Below the pieces are notes generated by a model that did not search any database, had not been told where the DNA came from, and worked only from the letters and a program-made list of their open reading frames with translations. From Mycobacteriales bacterium (GTDB lineage Bacteria > Actinomycetota > Actinomycetes > Mycobacteriales > Mycobacteriaceae): a DNA stretch of 64,000 nt. Each line of letters starts with the position of its first letter. Position 1 is the stretch's first letter. This document shows, piece by piece, positions 40,822 to 49,626 of the stretch. Where the stretch lies: assembly GCA_018376445.1 (NCBI GenBank), contig JAHABL010000002.1:118753-182752 (forward strand), given 5' to 3'. The position numbers were made by a program, and so were the translations under genes.

Positions 40822-42895
40822 GTTGGTCCTCAATCAGCTCAGCAGTTGGTGATTCGTTGCGCTGAGAACGGGCCCACTCGGTGATGAGGTCGAGGGCTTC
40901 GGCACGCGGTACACCATTAACCTGCGAACCATCACGGAAGCGGAAGGACACGGCTCCTGATTCTTCATCGCGAGCACCTGCCAACAGCATGAACGGCACT
41001 TTTTGAGTGGTGTGCGTACGAATCTTCTTCTGCATGCGGTCGTCACTCAAGTCTACTTCTGCACGAATACCGCGGGAGGCCAACTCGGCAATGACTTCCT
41101 GAAGGTACGGGGCAAAGGTGTCAGCAACTGGGATACCGATGACCTGCAGTGGTGCCAACCATACGGGAAAAGCACCGGCATAGTGTTCTGTCAGCACACC
41201 AAAGAATCGCTCGATGGAGCCGAAGAGTGCACGATGAATCATAACTGGGCGCTGCTTGGTGCCATCGGGTGCAGTGTATTCCAAGCCGAAACGCTCGGGC
41301 AGGTTAAAGTCCAGCTGCACAGTAGACATCTGCCATGTACGGCCGATTGCGTCGCGTGCTTGGACGGAGATCTTTGGTCCATAAAATGCTGCACCTGCTG
41401 GATCGGGCACAAGTTCCAGACCAGAGGCTTCTGCAACCCGCTGCAAAGTAGCCGTCGACTTCTCCCAAATCTCATCCGAACCCACGAACTTCTCAGGGTC
41501 TTTAGTCGACAGCTCAAGGTAGAAGTCGTCGAGTCCGTAGTCGCGGAGCAGCGAAATAATGAACGTGAGAACGTCGGTGAGCTCAGCTTCCAGCTGATCT
41601 TCGGTGCAGTAAATGTGAGCATCATCCTGGGTGAAACCACGCGCACGGGTAAGCCCGTGAATAACACCTGATTTTTCATACCGGTAGACCGTGCCGAACT
41701 CGAATAGTCGGAGAGGAAGCTCACGGTAAGACCGCCCACGTGAGGCAAAGATGAGATTGTGCATTGGGCAGTTCATTGGCTTGACATAGTAGTCCTGTCC
41801 AGCCTTGCGGACGTCGCCATTCTCGTCTAGTTCCTCATCGAGGTGCATAGGGGGGAACATGCCGTCGGAATACCAGTCGAGGTGCCCGGAAGTCTTAAAG
41901 AGGTCACCTTTGGTGATGTGCGGGCTGTAGACGAACTGGTAGCCTGCCTCAATGTGGCGTCGACGGGAATGCTGCTCCATCTCGTTGCGGATAATTCCGC
42001 CTTTGGGATGGAACACCGGGAACCCTGAGCCAATTTCATCGGGGAAGCTGAAAAGGTCCAGTTCTGTGCCCAACCGACGGTGGTCGCGCTTGGCAGCTTC
42101 GGCCATTCGATCGAGATAATCATCCATAGCTTCCTGAGACTCCCAGGCGGTGCCGTAGATGCGTTGTAGGTCATCGTTCTTTTGATCGCCACGCCAGTAG
42201 GCGGCAGAGGAACGAGTCAAGTGGAATGCCGGAATAAACTTGGTGGTTGGGACATGCGGACCACGGCACATATCACTCCACAGCACCTCCCCTGTGCGCG
42301 GGTTGACATTGTCGTACACCGTCACTGCGCCGTCACCCAAATCTGCGGATTCGTCACCGGTGAACGTCGCTCCGGCTGATTTCTCTCGCAAGAGTTCAAG
42401 CTTGTAGGGCTGGTCAGCGAGGAACTCTTCTGCCTCGGCAAGACTGGCAAAAGACCGCTTACGGAACTGCTGCCCCTGTTTGACGATCTTACGCATAGCT
42501 TTTTCGATAGCTTTGAGATCATCCGGAGTGAATGGCTCCGCGACGCGGAAGTCGTAGTAGAAACCATTCTCAATGGCAGGACCGATGCCGAACTTCACAT
42601 CCGGGAAAAGCTGCTGTACCGCTTGTGCCATGACATGCGCAGCTGAGTGCCGAATGATGGTGCGCCCATCTTCTGTATTTGCGGGAATTGCAGTAACGGT
42701 GGTGTCTGCTTCGGCTACCCATCCGAGATCGTGGATAGTGCCGTCGTCTTCCTGCACACCCAGGATAGCGTTGACACCTTTGGTGGGCAGTTCGGTGTCT
42801 CGCAATGCAGTACCGGCTCGCGTCCCGGCAGGGATGGAAAATACAAGATCGGCCGCTACGAGGGCGGCCTGCTGAGAAGATGAGTCATTCGACAC
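40808..42895 (-). CDS. thrS: Threonyl-tRNA synthetase
   Basis: Charges tRNA-Thr. TGS domain (about residues 1-75), editing domain with [16 protein letters not shown], class II catalytic domain ([21 protein letters not shown]-like [19 protein letters not shown]), and C-terminal anticodon domain with QVIGIPVAD. 695 residues, normal length. The GTG start follows AAGGAG. First gene of a likely five-gene transcript running into the PIM lipid genes. Confidence 0.97.
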   Translation of the reverse strand: MSNDSSSQQAALVAADLVFSIPAGTRAGTALRDTELPTKGVNAILGVQEDDGTIHDLGWVAEADTTVTAIPANTEDGRTIIRHSAAHVMAQAVQQLFPDVKFGIGPAIENGFYYDFRVAEPFTPDDLKAIEKAMRKIVKQGQQFRKRSFASLAEAEEFLADQPYKLELLREKSAGATFTGDESADLGDGAVTVYDNVNPRTGEVLWSDMCRGPHVPTTKFIPAFHLTRSSAAYWRGDQKNDDLQRIYGTAWESQEAMDDYLDRMAEAAKRDHRRLGTELDLFSFPDEIGSGFPVFHPKGGIIRNEMEQHSRRRHIEAGYQFVYSPHITKGDLFKTSGHLDWYSDGMFPPMHLDEELDENGDVRKAGQDYYVKPMNCPMHNLIFASRGRSYRELPLRLFEFGTVYRYEKSGVIHGLTRARGFTQDDAHIYCTEDQLEAELTDVLTFIISLLRDYGLDDFYLELSTKDPEKFVGSDEIWEKSTATLQRVAEASGLELVPDPAGAAFYGPKISVQARDAIGRTWQMSTVQLDFNLPERFGLEYTAPDGTKQRPVMIHRALFGSIERFFGVLTEHYAGAFPVWLAPLQVIGIPVADTFAPYLQEVIAELASRGIRAEVDLSDDRMQKKIRTHTTQKVPFMLLAGARDEESGAVSFRFRDGSQVNGVPRAEALDLITEWARSQRNESPTAELIEDQRAED

Positions 42896-43033
42896 GAGGA
42901 TGTGCTCCTTGATTGTGGTGCGGTGCTACATACCTGGTAGCTACCGACGTTGCCTGCTCATCTTAGCGCGAAGATGAAACAATATTCCACGTAGCAGGAC
43001 GGCACTCCATTTTCCTCCCCAAAATACAAAAAG

Positions 43034-43105
43034 TGGTCCCAGCTGGGATCGAACCAGCGACCTCCCCGGTGTGAACGGGACGCTCTTCCACTGAGCCATG
43101 GGACC
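43034..43105 (-). tRNA. tRNA-Val, anticodon CAC
   Basis: 72 bases folding into a full cloverleaf: perfect 7-bp acceptor stem (GGTCCCA with TGGGACC), 5-bp anticodon stem with one T-G pair, loop TTCACAC giving anticodon CAC, and T-arm loop TTCGATC. No CCA is encoded. It lies on the strand opposite to the other three tRNA genes, downstream of thrS's start region. Confidence 0.96.
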
Positions 43106-43441
43106 GTTTGCCTGCTAGACACTTTCCCGTCAAAGCAAAGAAACTGTGCTAACTGCAACGAAAAGAATCTAGCAGACCGCCGCCTAATTTGTCCAAGCGG
43201 ACACTAATAGGGCCAAAACAGGCATATTCACCACAATGACTGCCATCCCGCGGTCGCTACATCCGAACTTTTCCCACACGCGTCGCGAGACAGGCGTAAC
43301 TACTCTCGTAAACAACGCGCAACACGCCTGTGAACAGGCGATTTTGCAGAGTGGGTAGTTGTCCGCTAATGTAATCGGAGCAAGCTCAAAGAGCGGAGCG
43401 AGATCCCAAAGGTTCTCGGTTCCGAGTTCACAGTCTGCAGT
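43106..43441. other. Intergenic region between opposite-strand tRNA genes
   Basis: A 336-base region without a credible gene. It should contain the divergent promoters of the two tRNA transcripts. Two short inverted repeats are visible: TGTCC-AAGC-GGACA at 43190-43203, and CGCCTGT-GA-ACAGGCG at 43325-43340 followed by ATTTT. The second may be an operator or a small terminator-like hairpin. An open frame running antisense through the tRNAs is not a gene. Confidence 0.6.
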
Positions 43442-43514
43442 GCGGATGTAGCGCAGTTGGTAGCGCATCACCTTGCCAAGGTGAGGGTCGCGGGTTCGAA
43501 TCCCGTCATCCGCT
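43442..43514 (+). tRNA. tRNA-Gly, anticodon GCC
   Basis: 73 bases with complete cloverleaf: acceptor GCGGATG with CATCCGC, anticodon stem TCACC/GGTGA around TTGCCAA, T-arm GCGGG/CCCGT. A CCA follows directly at 43515-43517. First of a tight Gly-Cys-Val cluster on the plus strand. Confidence 0.97.
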
Positions 43515-43533
43515 CCATGGTGGAAGCACCTGC

Positions 43534-43604
43534 GGTGGAGTGGCCGAGTGGCGAGGCAACGGCCTGCAAAGCCGTGCACACGGGTTCGATTCCCGTCTCC
43601 ACCT
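43534..43604 (+). tRNA. tRNA-Cys, anticodon GCA
   Basis: 71 bases: acceptor GGTGGAG with CTCCACC, anticodon stem ACGGC/GCCGT around CTGCAAA, T-arm ACGGG/CCCGT with loop TTCGATT. No encoded CCA. It lies 19 bases after tRNA-Gly and is followed by a T-rich run (43608-43613) before the next tRNA. Confidence 0.97.
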
Positions 43605-43620
43605 CTCTTTTTTAAAACTT

Positions 43621-43692
43621 GCGCGATTAGCTCAGCGGGAGAGCGCTTCCCTGACACGGAAGAGGTCACTGGTTCGATCCCAGTATCGCGCA
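43621..43692 (+). tRNA. tRNA-Val, anticodon GAC
   Basis: 72 bases: acceptor GCGCGAT with ATCGCGC, anticodon stem CTTCC/GGAAG around CTGACAC, T-arm ACTGG/CCAGT. CCA is encoded at 43693-43695. A short GC-rich inverted repeat (ATGGCGGCC...GGCCGCCAT, 43701-43725 region) followed by an AT-rich stretch lies just downstream and may terminate the cluster. Confidence 0.97.
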
Positions 43693-43808
43693 CCAGTTAA
43701 TATGGCGGCCGGATGGCCGCCATATTACTATTTTGCTCCATCGACCCTAATACTCATGCGGTGCTCAATCTGACCGCTACCTGCCAAAGACAACATCGCG
43801 ATGTCCTT

Positions 43809-43820
43809 TACACTAGATCT
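43809..43820 (+). promoter_or_regulatory. -10 element for leaderless GNAT transcript
   Basis: TACACT at 43809-43814 ends 6 bases before the ATG at 43821. With no Shine-Dalgarno in between, transcription would begin at or next to the start codon. Confidence 0.55.
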
Positions 43821-44393
43821 ATGACTGAACTTCCCCCTGCTTCTTTCCGTATTCGCCCAGCGTATGATACTGACGTTCCCGCTTTGCGAAAACTTGCCTG
43901 CGAGACATTCCCGATGGCCTGCCCGAGCTCCATCACTGCGGAAGATATCGCCAAGCATTGTGACTACCAGTTCAATGAGGAGCGCCTCCGCAATCATCTC
44001 ACCAACTTTGCGCACTACCTTGCGGTCGCAGAAGATACCCAATCCGGACAGTTGCTGGGGTATCTGCTCTTAATAGCAGGGGCAGAAATGGATCCCGCGG
44101 CCTATGAAAAGCTTCGCGTTCGACCCTCTCTTGGCGTCGACAAACTCTACGTCCGCGCGGAGTATCACGGTTCAGGGATTTCCCGTGCCCTCATGGACCA
44201 TGCTGTTGAACAAGCTTTTAACTGTGGCTACTCAAGTCTCTGGCTAGGAACTAATTCTGAGAACAAGCGCGCTCTTCGGTTTTATGAGAAACAGAGTTTT
44301 GAGATCGTTGGGTCGCGCACTTACTACGTTGGGACCACCCAAAACGATGACGTTGTCCTGGAGAAACTCCTCGTAGCTGCACCGCTTGCCTAA
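43821..44393 (+). CDS. GNAT-family N-acetyltransferase
   Basis: Acetyl-CoA-dependent acetyltransferase of unknown substrate. The GNAT core is visible from LAVAEDTQSGQLLGYLLL to the acetyl-CoA-binding DKLYVRAEYHGSGISRALM (the Q/RxxGxG/A motif is represented by YHGSGIS) and the C-terminal NKRALRFYEKQSFEIVGS. Start at 43821 gives 190 residues; no ribosome site but a TACACT hexamer lies 6 bases upstream, suggesting a leaderless mRNA. Some members in actinobacteria acetylate ribosomal proteins or antibiotics; nothing here decides. Confidence 0.82.
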   Translation: MTELPPASFRIRPAYDTDVPALRKLACETFPMACPSSITAEDIAKHCDYQFNEERLRNHLTNFAHYLAVAEDTQSGQLLGYLLLIAGAEMDPAAYEKLRVRPSLGVDKLYVRAEYHGSGISRALMDHAVEQAFNCGYSSLWLGTNSENKRALRFYEKQSFEIVGSRTYYVGTTQNDDVVLEKLLVAAPLA

Positions 44394-44468
44394 TAGCTAG
44401 CACTACACTGCTATACGACAGCGTCCAGTAATACACCATCCACCACCATCTCACTGCAAGGATAAGGA

Positions 44469-45695
44469 ATGGCATTACCTGCATCCCTCTCAGCCGCTAC
44501 GGAATGGGACAAAGACTCCCTTAATAGGGTGTTGACCGTAGTGTTCTGGCCGCTGACGGTGCTGGTCATGGTGCACAAAGTCTTCATCCAAGCGGTCAAC
44601 GGCTATGTCACCAATGATTTTGCGCCGGTGTACACGGCGGTAACAAAGTTCCTCGCCGGGCAGCCTGTCTACACGGACAATTACAGCTTTACCAACCCTC
44701 ATTACCTCTACGCTCCCTCAGGGAGCTTGTTGTTGAGCCCTTTTGGTCTCATCGGTAGTGAAACTCTGAGCCGCTGGCTCTTCATTGGCTTTAACGCGGT
44801 CTGTATTGTGCTGGCATCTATGCTGCTGGTCAAAATGTTTGACTACAGTCTGCATGGTTGCGCTCTCCCCTTGGTACTCTTTTTCAGTTTTCTCTCCGAA
44901 AGCGTAACAAATACGCTGGTATTCAGTAACATCAACGGCGCGGTTTATCTGTGCGAGGTTGGATTCCTCTACTTGCTACTGCGGAACAAAAACATGTGGG
45001 CAGGGGTACCTCTTGGACTTTCCTTGGCCATTAAACCGATGCTGGCACCACTACTTCTCCTCCCGCTGCTTCTGAAACGATGGCAGCCTTTTATAGCAGC
45101 TCTCCTCATCCCCATTATTCTCAATGGAATTGGGTGGGTCCTATCCGCTGATCCGGCCGCATATTGGACGCGGACATTCGGCTATTTGGGAGAGGTGCGA
45201 GACTACTACAACAACGCCATTGGGGGTTGGCTCGCCTATTGGGGTGCCCCCGAACCTCTCGTGTGGATTGTCCGCTGTGTCGTCATTCTTCTTGGTTTGG
45301 CAGCAATTATTCTGCTTCAGCCTTACCGCAACATCGACCTTCGCCTATGGCTGGCCACCACCGCCGGAACTGCACTACTCATTGCATTTTTGGGAGGTGC
45401 GCTTGGCCAACGCTACTACTCCATCATGCTAATCCCAATGGTCATGACGATCGTTAGCAAAGCGAGCTTCCTCCGAAACTGGCCAGCATGGGTGGGGATA
45501 TATCTGGTGTTGGAGGGGTCCAGTTGGTACTCCACCCGCTGGTATATCTACGGTCGCTGGATTGAATACAGCCGTGCAACGATCGGTTGGCTGCTGCTGC
45601 TCATCATCATCTTTATTGTCGGGCTATGGCGCTATCTGGCAGCACAGAAAACGCACGATCCTGACTATCCGATGGGGCGCGCCGCCCTGTTCTAA
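44469..45695 (+). CDS. aftC: GT87 membrane glycosyltransferase, likely AftC arabinofuranosyltransferase
   Basis: Multi-pass GT-C fold protein of the DUF2029/GT87 family, which uses polyprenyl-phosphate sugar donors outside the membrane. The early loop contains the family acidic motif NDFAPVYTA followed by GQPVYTDNYSFTNPHYLY; 10-12 membrane helices fit 408 residues. GT87 includes PimE and AftC. I favour AftC (alpha-1,3 branching of cell-wall arabinan) because the next genes are DUF3000, RNase D and dxs, the same order I recall in M. tuberculosis. AAGGATAAGGA precedes the ATG. Confidence 0.65.
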   Translation: MALPASLSAATEWDKDSLNRVLTVVFWPLTVLVMVHKVFIQAVNGYVTNDFAPVYTAVTKFLAGQPVYTDNYSFTNPHYLYAPSGSLLLSPFGLIGSETLSRWLFIGFNAVCIVLASMLLVKMFDYSLHGCALPLVLFFSFLSESVTNTLVFSNINGAVYLCEVGFLYLLLRNKNMWAGVPLGLSLAIKPMLAPLLLLPLLLKRWQPFIAALLIPIILNGIGWVLSADPAAYWTRTFGYLGEVRDYYNNAIGGWLAYWGAPEPLVWIVRCVVILLGLAAIILLQPYRNIDLRLWLATTAGTALLIAFLGGALGQRYYSIMLIPMVMTIVSKASFLRNWPAWVGIYLVLEGSSWYSTRWYIYGRWIEYSRATIGWLLLLIIIFIVGLWRYLAAQKTHDPDYPMGRAALF

Positions 45696-45772
45696 GGCAA
45701 ACTCCCGCCTAAACTCACTCAGACTCGGCGCGTCAGCTGGGATTCTCCCGCCAGTGTTTTAGCGTAATAACC

Positions 45773-46360
45773 GTGATCAGCGAAGAATCCAGCATCGAGT
45801 CTGCCGCTTTCGATGAAGCGATTGACTCCCTCAAACACGCCCAGTTGCGCCGCGAGATTGAAGTGGGACCGATCCGTCCACCGCAGCGTCTTGCGCCGCT
45901 GAGCTACGCCATCGGGTTAGAGGTTGCCCATCCAGAAGAACTGATCGTTCCTGAGCAAAGCGAAGGCGATGCTTACGGCCGATTTATTATACTGTGTGAT
46001 CCCAGCGGGCAAGACGCTTGGAATGGGACAATGCGGATTGTCACTTATATCCAAGCAGACATGGATGCAGCAGTCGCTGAAGACCCGATGCTCACAGAAG
46101 TCGCATGGAGCTGGCTTGTTGATGGTCTGCATGAGCGCGATGTGAAATTCTCTATGCTCGGCGGTACCGTAACCTCTACACACTCCGTCCGCTACGGCGA
46201 TATCTCCGGACCTCCACGCGCTTATCAACTGGAAATGCGCGCCTCATGGACAGCAGAGAACACTGACATAGCTGCCCACGTAGAAGCGGTCGCAGAGACT
46301 CTTGCCTTTGTTGCTGGGCTGCCTCCCGTAGGGGTTACAGACCTTTCCGAGCGCCGTTAA
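45773..46360 (+). CDS. DUF3000-family protein
   Basis: Conserved actinobacterial protein of unknown function, 195 residues, mostly soluble and acidic. Recognisable conserved segments include RREIEVGPIRPPQRLAPLSY and GRFIILCDPSGQDAWNG, and VEAVAETLAFVAGLPPVG near the end. It starts at GTG; no good ribosome site, but TAGCGT lies 7 bases upstream, so it may be leaderless. It is followed 7 bases later by the RNase D gene, a pairing conserved in mycobacteria. Confidence 0.8.
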   Translation: MISEESSIESAAFDEAIDSLKHAQLRREIEVGPIRPPQRLAPLSYAIGLEVAHPEELIVPEQSEGDAYGRFIILCDPSGQDAWNGTMRIVTYIQADMDAAVAEDPMLTEVAWSWLVDGLHERDVKFSMLGGTVTSTHSVRYGDISGPPRAYQLEMRASWTAENTDIAAHVEAVAETLAFVAGLPPVGVTDLSERR

Positions 46361-46367
46361 CACTACC

Positions 46368-47621
46368 GTGTCAGAGCAATCTCCCACACCGCCATCCCCG
46401 AACATCGATCGGGCACCAGCTGTTTCTGTCACTACTCCTCGTGATGGGCTACCGCCTTTACTTTCCACGCCTGCAGAAATCTCCGACGCTGCGGCTACTC
46501 TCGCAGCAGGCTCCGGCATCCTCGCTTTGGATACCGAACGAGCAAGCGGTTTTACGTACTCCCAGCGAGCGCAGCTCATCCAACTACGACGTAACGGGGC
46601 AGGTAGTTTTCTTATCGACCCAACACATTGTGCAGATCCAGTAACGGACCTTGCTCCATTGGCAGCCGTCATCAACCCTCTCCCCTGGCTTCTTCATGCT
46701 GCTGACCAGGATCTCCCCTGTCTCCGCCAGCTGGGGCTCAAACCACCTCAACTCGCCGACACTTTAGTGGCGGGACGTCTTCTGGGATACCAGAAGTGTA
46801 ATCTCGGGCACTTGACGGAAGAGGTATTGGGACTACATCTCAGTAAGAGCCATAGTGCAGAGAACTGGTCTCGTCGTCCACTACCAGAGTCGTGGCTTAA
46901 CTACGCAGCTCTTGATGTTGAGTATCTCATCGAGCTTTGGGATGCACTCTATGCGGAGGCACACGACCGAGGCAGAGATGAGTGGATACGCCAAGAGTGT
47001 GAATTTGAGCGGTGTAAACCTGATCCTGCACCAAAACAGGATCCGTGGCGCAGCACATCTCGAATTCACATCTTGAAGAACAGACGCGAAATGGAGATCG
47101 TTCGCCAGTTATGGATATCCCGCGATAAATTGGCCCTCCAGAAAGATATCGCTCCCGGTCGGCTTCTTCCGGATCGTCTCATCATTGCCCTTGCGGAGCA
47201 GAAACCAACGACTGAAGCGGAACTCAAACGCGTAAAAGGAACTCAGCGAACACGTCAGCGGTCTCGCTGGCTGGGAGCTATTAACGGTGCGCTAGCGGTT
47301 CCCGAGGAGAAACTTCCTGCTTTTCGACTACATGCTGGCCACAGCATTCCCCATCAAAGCCAATGGAAACGGCTCAATCCAGCGGCTGCCGAGAATCTCA
47401 CGCGATGCCGTGCTGTCACTGATGAGATTGCCCAGCAGCTCGCCATTGATGCACAGGATCTAGTTGCTGGGGAGGCATTACGAACCCTCAGTTGGTCTCT
47501 CACTGAGCCAACCCCTCCACCAAGCGTGACAGAAAGCCTACGCTCCTCACGGGCTCGTCCCTGGCAGATAAGCCAGATAGCGGTGCCGTTGTCTGAGGCG
47601 CTGCACTTTCCCCTGCAGTAA
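46368..47621 (+). CDS. Ribonuclease D-like 3'-5' exonuclease with HRDC domain
   Basis: DEDD-superfamily 3'-5' exoribonuclease. ExoI motif in ILALDTERASGF, ExoII around LHAADQDLPCLRQLG, ExoIII in LNYAALDVEYLIELW; an HRDC domain follows (WISRDKLALQKDIAPGRLLP). The N-terminal 40 residues are a Pro-rich linker. 417 residues, GTG start 7 bases after the DUF3000 stop. Probably RNA trimming/tRNA maturation. It converges on dxs across a 79-base gap. Confidence 0.9.
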   Translation: MSEQSPTPPSPNIDRAPAVSVTTPRDGLPPLLSTPAEISDAAATLAAGSGILALDTERASGFTYSQRAQLIQLRRNGAGSFLIDPTHCADPVTDLAPLAAVINPLPWLLHAADQDLPCLRQLGLKPPQLADTLVAGRLLGYQKCNLGHLTEEVLGLHLSKSHSAENWSRRPLPESWLNYAALDVEYLIELWDALYAEAHDRGRDEWIRQECEFERCKPDPAPKQDPWRSTSRIHILKNRREMEIVRQLWISRDKLALQKDIAPGRLLPDRLIIALAEQKPTTEAELKRVKGTQRTRQRSRWLGAINGALAVPEEKLPAFRLHAGHSIPHQSQWKRLNPAAAENLTRCRAVTDEIAQQLAIDAQDLVAGEALRTLSWSLTEPTPPPSVTESLRSSRARPWQISQIAVPLSEALHFPLQ

Positions 47622-47700
47622 CCCTTGCTAAGTAAAACTTCCGTGGCGGAGTCGCTACTGGCAGAATTCGCGCACTCGCTTTCTCCTCCGCACCACTCCG

Positions 47701-49587
47701 CTAGCTAGTGAGGTGACGGAACCAGTCCTGCATACGCTCAGCGGCGCTCTCTGCATCAAGTCCACGTTCTTCAAGCAACGTCTTGCGCGTTCCCACGGGA
47801 AGAAACTCTTGTGGGAGGGCAATCTGGCGGAGCGGGACATCGCATTCATGCATACGCAGAGCATTGCCCAAAACAGACCCAATGCCGCCATTAATGCCAT
47901 TGTCCTCGTAGACAACAACCATTTGGTATTGACAGGCCTGCGCAAGAATGGAGGCCGGTATGGGGAGTATCCAACGAGGGTCCACAACCGTTGCCTGGAT
48001 ACCTTGTTCCGCTAGCTTGTGGGCTGCTGCAACAGCTCGCCGGGCGAAGGTTCCCACTCCCACAATGAGAATGTCGTCACCATATTTGCAGAGAATATCG
48101 ACACCATCGTCGGTACGTTCAAGCGCATTGAAGTCATCAGTGACGATCCCCTTGGGGTATCTTACGACCGTCGGTCCGTCTTTAGTCTCAATTGCTTCCG
48201 CAATTTCCTCACGAAGACGTTGTGGGTCGCGCGGTGCGGCTACGCGCATCGAGGGAATGATGCTCATCAGCGAAAGGTCCCACATTCCATCATGGCTTGC
48301 GCCATCGGGTCCCGTTACACCCGAACGGTCAAGCACCACTGTGACGGGCTGCTTAATGAGCGCTACATCCATCAAGAGCTGGTCGAATGCGCGGTTCAGG
48401 AAGGTGGAGTACAGCGCCACTACTGGGTGTTTCCCACCGAGGGCGAGTCCACTTGCGGAGGTAATAGCATGTTGCTCAGCGATACCGACGTCGAAAAAAC
48501 GTTCCGGATACTTGTCGCGGAACGGAGCTAATCCAACAGGCTCTGCCATTGCGGCAGTAATAGCTACGACCTCGGGGTGCTCAGCTCCAATGCGGAGCAT
48601 TTCACGGGCAAACACTGCTGTCCAACCGGGCTTACGGGGAACCAGGCAGACACCTGTCACAGGATCGATTGCGTCCGTGGTGTGCATGTGATCCCGCATG
48701 TCGTGTTCGGCAAATGCGTAGCCTTCGCCCTTACGCGTCACCGCATGGACAATGACCGGCCCATCAAAATCTCGGGCACGTTCAAGGGCCATCTCCATGG
48801 ACCGCTGATCATGGCCATCAACAGGACCGATGTACTTGAGTCCTAGGTCGCTATAGAGAGGCTCGGGAACAACAGTGTCTTTGATGCCGGTCTTAAAACC
48901 ATGCAGCAAAGAATAGATGAACTGCCCCAGCTTTCCTCGCTTTTGCAATTCTTTCTTCGTTTGATCCATGGCCCACTCGTATGCGTTTTCGGTCCGCAGA
49001 CGAGTGAGGCGCTCAGCGAGGCCACCTATGGTAGGCGCATAGGAACGACCATTGTCATTGACCACAATGGTGAGTGATGTGTGCTTGTGCTCGGCGATAT
49101 TGTTGAGCGCTTCCCACGTCATGCCGCCTGTAAGCGCTCCATCTCCGACCACCACAACAATATTGCGGCGGGTTATGCCGTCGATCGCGAAGGATTTTGC
49201 TAGACCATCGGCGTACGACAATGATGCTGAGGCATGCGACGATTCCACCCAGTCATGTGGGCTTTCAGCGCGGCTTGGGTACCCGGAAAGTCCACCTGCC
49301 TGACGCAATGTATCAAAGTAGTCGCGTCGCCCGGTGAGCATTTTATGGACGTAGCTTTGGTGTCCTGTGTCGAAAATGATGGCATCTTGCGGCGACTTAA
49401 AAACACGGTGAACTGCCAGCGTCAATTCGACCACACCGAGGTTCGGACCCAGGTGACCACCAGTATGCGACACATTATTGATGAGGAATTGACGGATCTC
49501 CGCCGCTAACTCCTTCATCTCTGGATAACTTAACCCGGTAAGATCAGCGGGTTCATTGATGTGCTCCAGAATAGACACAGGTGGCAC
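47701..49587 (-). CDS. dxs: 1-deoxy-D-xylulose-5-phosphate synthase
   Basis: First step of the MEP isoprenoid pathway: thiamine-dependent condensation of pyruvate and glyceraldehyde 3-phosphate. Visible: SHTGGHLGPNLGVVELT, FDTGHQSYVHKMLTGR, the TPP motif VGDGALTGGMTWEALNNI, and FDVGIAEQHAITSASGLA. 628 residues, normal length. GGAGGTGCCAC precedes the ATG. It supplies the isoprenoid precursors for the polyprenyl-phosphate donors used by GT87 enzymes. Confidence 0.97.
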   Translation of the reverse strand: MPPVSILEHINEPADLTGLSYPEMKELAAEIRQFLINNVSHTGGHLGPNLGVVELTLAVHRVFKSPQDAIIFDTGHQSYVHKMLTGRRDYFDTLRQAGGLSGYPSRAESPHDWVESSHASASLSYADGLAKSFAIDGITRRNIVVVVGDGALTGGMTWEALNNIAEHKHTSLTIVVNDNGRSYAPTIGGLAERLTRLRTENAYEWAMDQTKKELQKRGKLGQFIYSLLHGFKTGIKDTVVPEPLYSDLGLKYIGPVDGHDQRSMEMALERARDFDGPVIVHAVTRKGEGYAFAEHDMRDHMHTTDAIDPVTGVCLVPRKPGWTAVFAREMLRIGAEHPEVVAITAAMAEPVGLAPFRDKYPERFFDVGIAEQHAITSASGLALGGKHPVVALYSTFLNRAFDQLLMDVALIKQPVTVVLDRSGVTGPDGASHDGMWDLSLMSIIPSMRVAAPRDPQRLREEIAEAIETKDGPTVVRYPKGIVTDDFNALERTDDGVDILCKYGDDILIVGVGTFARRAVAAAHKLAEQGIQATVVDPRWILPIPASILAQACQYQMVVVYEDNGINGGIGSVLGNALRMHECDVPLRQIALPQEFLPVGTRKTLLEERGLDAESAAERMQDWFRHLTS

Positions 49588-49626
49588 CTCCTTCGGATGA
49601 ACTCGTCCGGGTGGGACTCATACAGT

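Noticed and set aside
43184..43693. Open frame of about 169 codons antisense to the Gly-Cys-Val tRNA cluster
   Set aside because: It runs antisense through three clear tRNA genes and carries the RTR.. repeats that tRNA antisense frames always give; no ribosome site or family resemblance.
47650..47700. GTGGCGGAG / CTCCGCACCAC repeat between convergent RNase D and dxs
   Set aside because: Imperfect, needs a bulge, and has no T-run; not clearly a terminator.
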